A DNA stretch of 9,876 nt from an uncultured Collinsella sp. (lineage in GTDB: Bacteria; Actinomycetota; Coriobacteriia; Coriobacteriales; Coriobacteriaceae), in NCBI GenBank assembly GCA_958427895.1, contig CAUADW010000063.1, forward strand, positions 1-9,876, read 5' to 3'. Below, piece after piece: positions 7,673 through 9,876 of the stretch. The first letter of the stretch is position 1. Each line of letters opens with the position of its first letter. The position numbers and the translations under genes are program-made. Below the pieces are notes generated by a model, which was given only the letters and a program-made list of their open reading frames with translations, searched no databases and was not told where the DNA came from.

Positions 7673-7681
7673 GGCTGCCCC

Positions 7682-8620
7682 CTAGTCGCGCAGCTCGCGG
7701 CCGGTGATCTCGAGGAACACGTCGTTGAGGGTCGGCGGCTCGCTCCACACGCGGCCGAGCGCAACGTCGGCGGCGCGCAATGTGTCGAGGATGTCGACCA
7801 GGTTGTGCGGACTCGTCTCGCAGGTGCAGACGAGCTCGCCGCCGGACAGCTCGACACTGAGCACGTGCTCGAGGGCGCGCAGGCGCTCGACTGTGGCGGC
7901 CTCGACGGCGCCGACCTCGACAGTCACGCGCTCGCCCATCTGAATCATGCGCTTGAGCTCGTCATTGGTGCCCTGCGCCAGCACACGTCCGCCGTCCATG
8001 ATCATGATGCGGCTGCAAATCTGCTCGACTTCCTCCATGTAATGGCTGGTATACACCACCGTGGCGCCCTCGTCGCGCAGGCGGCAGATGCCCTCCAGAA
8101 TGGCGTTGCGACTCTGCGGGTCGACTGCCACCGTGGGCTCGTCAAAGAAGATGAGCTCGGGCTTGTGCGCAATGCCGCAGGCAATGTTGAGGCGACGCGC
8201 CAGGCCGCCCGAGAGCTTGCCGGGGCGAAACTTGGTAAAGTCGCCCAGCCCGACAAAGTCGATCGCCTCGTCTACCAGCGCACGGCGGCGCTTACGGTCG
8301 TTAACGTAGAGGCTGCAGAAATAGTCGATGTTCTCGCGCACCGTAAGCTCGTCAAACACCGCCACCTGCTGCGGCACCACGCCGATGCGGCGCTTGAGGT
8401 CGTAGCGGGCGGGCGTCATGGGCTCGCCAAAGAGCTCGATGGTGCCTTTGTCGTAGGCAAGCAGCTGCAGAATGCAGTTGATGGACGTGGTCTTGCCCGA
8501 GCCGTTGGGGCCCAGCAGGCCAAAGATCTCGCCGGGGGCGATGCTCAGGTTAAAGTGGTCGAGCGCGATAAGATCGTCGTAGCGCTTGACGAGGTTTTCG
8601 ACGTGGACGATGTCTGTCAT
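7682..8620 (-). CDS. ABC-2 exporter ATP-binding protein (CcmA/DrrA/NatA type)
   Basis: 312 residues. The nucleotide-binding domain has Walker A GPNGSGKTT (37-45), Q-loop in VVPQQ (81-85), signature LSGGL (136-140, Leu where Gln is usual, common in this subfamily) followed by ARRLNIA, Walker B LIFFDE (156-161), D-loop VAVDPQSR and switch His193 in TSH. A C-terminal extension (about 230-312), ending PPTLNDVFLEITGREL, is typical of DrrA/CcmA-type exporter ATPases. The ATG at 8620 is preceded by GGAAGG (8629-8634) at 8 nt; an upstream in-frame start at 8686 would add 22 residues without family similarity (MRAGGSCDDA), so I reject it. It is the first gene of a three-gene export operon divergent from a sensor kinase, a context that suggests drug or cell-envelope stress efflux. 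Confidence 0.94.
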   Translation of the reverse strand: MTDIVHVENLVKRYDDLIALDHFNLSIAPGEIFGLLGPNGSGKTTSINCILQLLAYDKGTIELFGEPMTPARYDLKRRIGVVPQQVAVFDELTVRENIDYFCSLYVNDRKRRRALVDEAIDFVGLGDFTKFRPGKLSGGLARRLNIACGIAHKPELIFFDEPTVAVDPQSRNAILEGICRLRDEGATVVYTSHYMEEVEQICSRIMIMDGGRVLAQGTNDELKRMIQMGERVTVEVGAVEAATVERLRALEHVLSVELSGGELVCTCETSPHNLVDILDTLRAADVALGRVWSEPPTLNDVFLEITGRELRD

Positions 8621-8818
8621 GAGGCGGCCCTTCCGTTGATTGCGGCCCGGTACGATTGCATCATCGCAGGAGCCGCCGGCGCGCACCAGTGAGCTTTGTC
8701 ACGAGTGCGGGGCTTGGTCGTGCGGCCTGCCGACGCCCCCGATTTGCCGCGCGGGAGGAATGTCACGGTCGCGCAGGCGGCCTCCTCCACCATGCGCAGC
8801 TTCGCGTACAATACCCGT
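8621..8818. promoter_or_regulatory. Divergent control region between the ABC-2 operon and the sensor kinase
   Basis: 198 bp must hold both promoters. For the minus strand I see no strong -35/-10 pair; weak -10 candidates lie in the CGATGATGCAAT stretch (about 8655-8666 on minus), which fits a promoter that needs an activator. CGAT (8653-8656) and ATCG (8663-8666) form a short dyad with a 6-nt gap, placed about 35-45 bp before the ATPase start; it is only a weak operator candidate. GGAGGA (8754-8759) and TCCTCC (8783-8788) can pair, but the loop is long. No convincing protein gene lies here. Confidence 0.35.
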
Positions 8819-8819
8819 A
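8807..8819 (+). promoter_or_regulatory. -10 box TACAAT directly before the kinase ATG (leaderless candidate)
   Basis: TACAAT at 8807-8812 matches the -10 consensus at 5 of 6 bases and ends 6 nt before the ATG at 8819. Transcription would start at or next to the A of that ATG, giving an mRNA without a leader. No Shine-Dalgarno sequence lies at the right distance, which agrees. The -35 region (about 8784-8789) is poor, so an activator may be needed. Confidence 0.45.
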
Positions 8820-9876
8820 TGAACAGGCTTTTCGACAAATCGATCGTGCTGGCGTGCTGCATTGCGGCCGCCATGGGTCTTGCTGTAGACGCTCGCCTGG
8901 TCGCGGCGTTTTGCCTTGGCGTTATTGCCACCTCACTGGCCGAGATCGCACAGAGAAACCGCGCCCGCCGTGCGAGCGAGGCCGCGAGCTACGCTTACAT
9001 CATCGCGGCTGTCTTCGTGCCGCCGTTTGTGCCGTTTACGCCTCTCGCCTTCTATGACATCGCGCGGCGCGTGCGCCGTGAGCACGCCTGGGTCGTACTG
9101 GGCATTGGCTCCGTCTTTGCCTTTGCGCTCGTCGCGGACCTTCGCACCGACGCGCTTACCGTCCGAACGCTCCTGCTGACCTCCATCCTTTCGGTCGCCG
9201 CCGCCTTGTTATCGCTACGTACCGCCCAGTTGGAGCGCGAGCAGCAGCGCATGCGCCGTACCCGCGACGAGCTGCAGGAACGAGCCCTCGCGCTCGAGGC
9301 GCGCAACCGCGATCTTGCCGATCGCCAGGACTACGAAGTCGAGCTCGCGACGCTCGCCGAACGCGCCCGCATCGCGCGCGAGATCCACGATAACGTCGGG
9401 CACCAACTCACGCGCGCCTCACTGCAGGCCGAAGCCTTGCGCGTAGTCCATGCCGACGAGCCCGGCGTCGCCGCCGATTTCGCCGACGTCAAACGCACGG
9501 TTGACGAGGCGCTCCAGCTTGTGCGCGCCAGCGTCCACGCGCTCAACGACAACGCCGTCGACCTTTCCGTGCAGCTCGAACGTATTGTTGAAGGCGCGCG
9601 CTCGGACGGCGGCCCGCAGATTGAGCTTGAAGTTTTGGCCGAACATGCGCCCGCAAACGTCGCCAACTGCTTTGCGGCGGTCCTGCGCGAGGCGCTCTCC
9701 AACACCATGCGCCACGCTTGCGCCCAGACCGTCACCGTACGATGCATGGAGCATCCGTCGTTTTACCAGCTCATCGTTACCGACGATGGCGCGGGCGGGG
9801 TCCAAGCAAGCAGCCGCGGCGCCGCGGAGGGCATGGGGCTCGCCTCCATGCGCGAGCGCATCGAGGCGCTTGGCGG
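8819..9876 (+). CDS. Sensor histidine kinase, NarL/DesK class (HisKA_3), 3' end outside window
   Basis: The frame stays open from the ATG at 8819 to the window edge: 352 codons plus 2 bases. Residues about 8-40, 57-80, 91-107 and 115-133 are hydrophobic, so four membrane segments with little outside domain, as in DesK- or LiaS-like kinases that sense the membrane. A charged coiled coil (about 134-182) leads to the dimerisation/phosphoacceptor helix ERARIAREIHDNVGHQLT, with His190 the likely phosphorylated residue. The ATPase domain shows the N-box REALSNTMRHA (N295), the G1 box DDGAG (322-326) and the G2 region GMGLASMRERIEALG (338-352). An in-frame ATG at 8792 would add nine residues (MRSFAYNTR); I prefer 8819 because the -10 box would otherwise lie inside the gene. 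A LuxR-type response regulator is expected next. Divergence from the ABC-2 operon suggests it controls that exporter. Confidence 0.92.
   Translation, partial: MNRLFDKSIVLACCIAAAMGLAVDARLVAAFCLGVIATSLAEIAQRNRARRASEAASYAYIIAAVFVPPFVPFTPLAFYDIARRVRREHAWVVLGIGSVFAFALVADLRTDALTVRTLLLTSILSVAAALLSLRTAQLEREQQRMRRTRDELQERALALEARNRDLADRQDYEVELATLAERARIAREIHDNVGHQLTRASLQAEALRVVHADEPGVAADFADVKRTVDEALQLVRASVHALNDNAVDLSVQLERIVEGARSDGGPQIELEVLAEHAPANVANCFAAVLREALSNTMRHACAQTVTVRCMEHPSFYQLIVTDDGAGGVQASSRGAAEGMGLASMRERIEALG

Noticed and set aside
8621..8686. 22-residue N-terminal extension of the ABC-2 ATPase
   Set aside because: The added residues show no family similarity, and GGAAGG is well placed before the ATG at 8620.
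7805..8692. 295-codon open frame on the + strand opposite the ABC-2 ATPase
   Set aside because: A shadow of a gene with all ABC ATPase motifs intact; no independent support.
8640..8822. 60-codon + strand open frame whose TGA overlaps the kinase ATG (ATGA), with GGGAGG before an inner ATG at 8760
   Set aside because: The stop/start overlap could mean coupling, but the GGGAGG is only 1 nt from its ATG, the product is a Pro/Arg-rich string, and the -10 box lies inside it. Chance is more likely; conservation would be needed to revive it.
9331..9805. Two minus-strand open frames (138 and 128 codons) opposite the kinase
   Set aside because: They lie opposite the conserved H-box and N-box coding region of the kinase, so they are shadows.

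Overview
The window looks like chromosomal DNA from a high-GC Gram-positive, most likely a gut Coriobacteriia member close to Collinsella. This is an inference from base composition, Actinobacteria-style ABC and histidine-kinase genes, and the short repeats; no rRNA or other marker gene is present to prove it. Most genes lie on the minus strand, so the text below reads them from high to low coordinates where that is the direction of transcription.

Layout. Positions 1-209 hold the 3' end of an alpha/beta-hydrolase gene (+ strand). It converges on a DUF362 ferredoxin-type gene (461-1666, -). Between them lie a 124-bp element bounded by perfect 17-nt inverted arms (251-374) and, one base further on, a strong 16-bp-stem terminator (376-412). 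DUF362 has its own promoter with a 19-bp spacer, a geometry typical of MerR-controlled promoters. Upstream of it is a two-gene MacB/LolCDE-type ABC module: ATPase (4451-5164) then a large 888-residue FtsX-like permease (1776-4442). Its promoter overlaps a dyad, arms at 5186-5192 and 5207-5213. Next comes a three-gene ABC-2 exporter operon: ATPase (7682-8620), permease (6485-7672) and permease (5293-6498), tightly packed and partly overlapping. A 198-bp divergent region separates it from a + strand NarL/DesK-type sensor histidine kinase (8819 to the window edge), which has no stop codon inside the window.

How the genes may work together. The kinase beside a divergent ABC-2 exporter is a common arrangement in which a two-component system controls an efflux or lipid exporter; a response-regulator gene is expected just beyond 9876. 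The MacB-like module probably acts separately, moving or extracting a substrate at the membrane through large extracytoplasmic domains. DUF362 is probably a cytoplasmic Fe-S redox protein.

The least explained signals are non-coding: the 17-nt-arm element, a near-identical 23-bp repeat placed at the 3' ends of two minus-strand genes, and promoter architectures that suggest leaderless or very short-leader mRNAs. I see no tRNA, rRNA, CRISPR array, phage gene or intact transposase.
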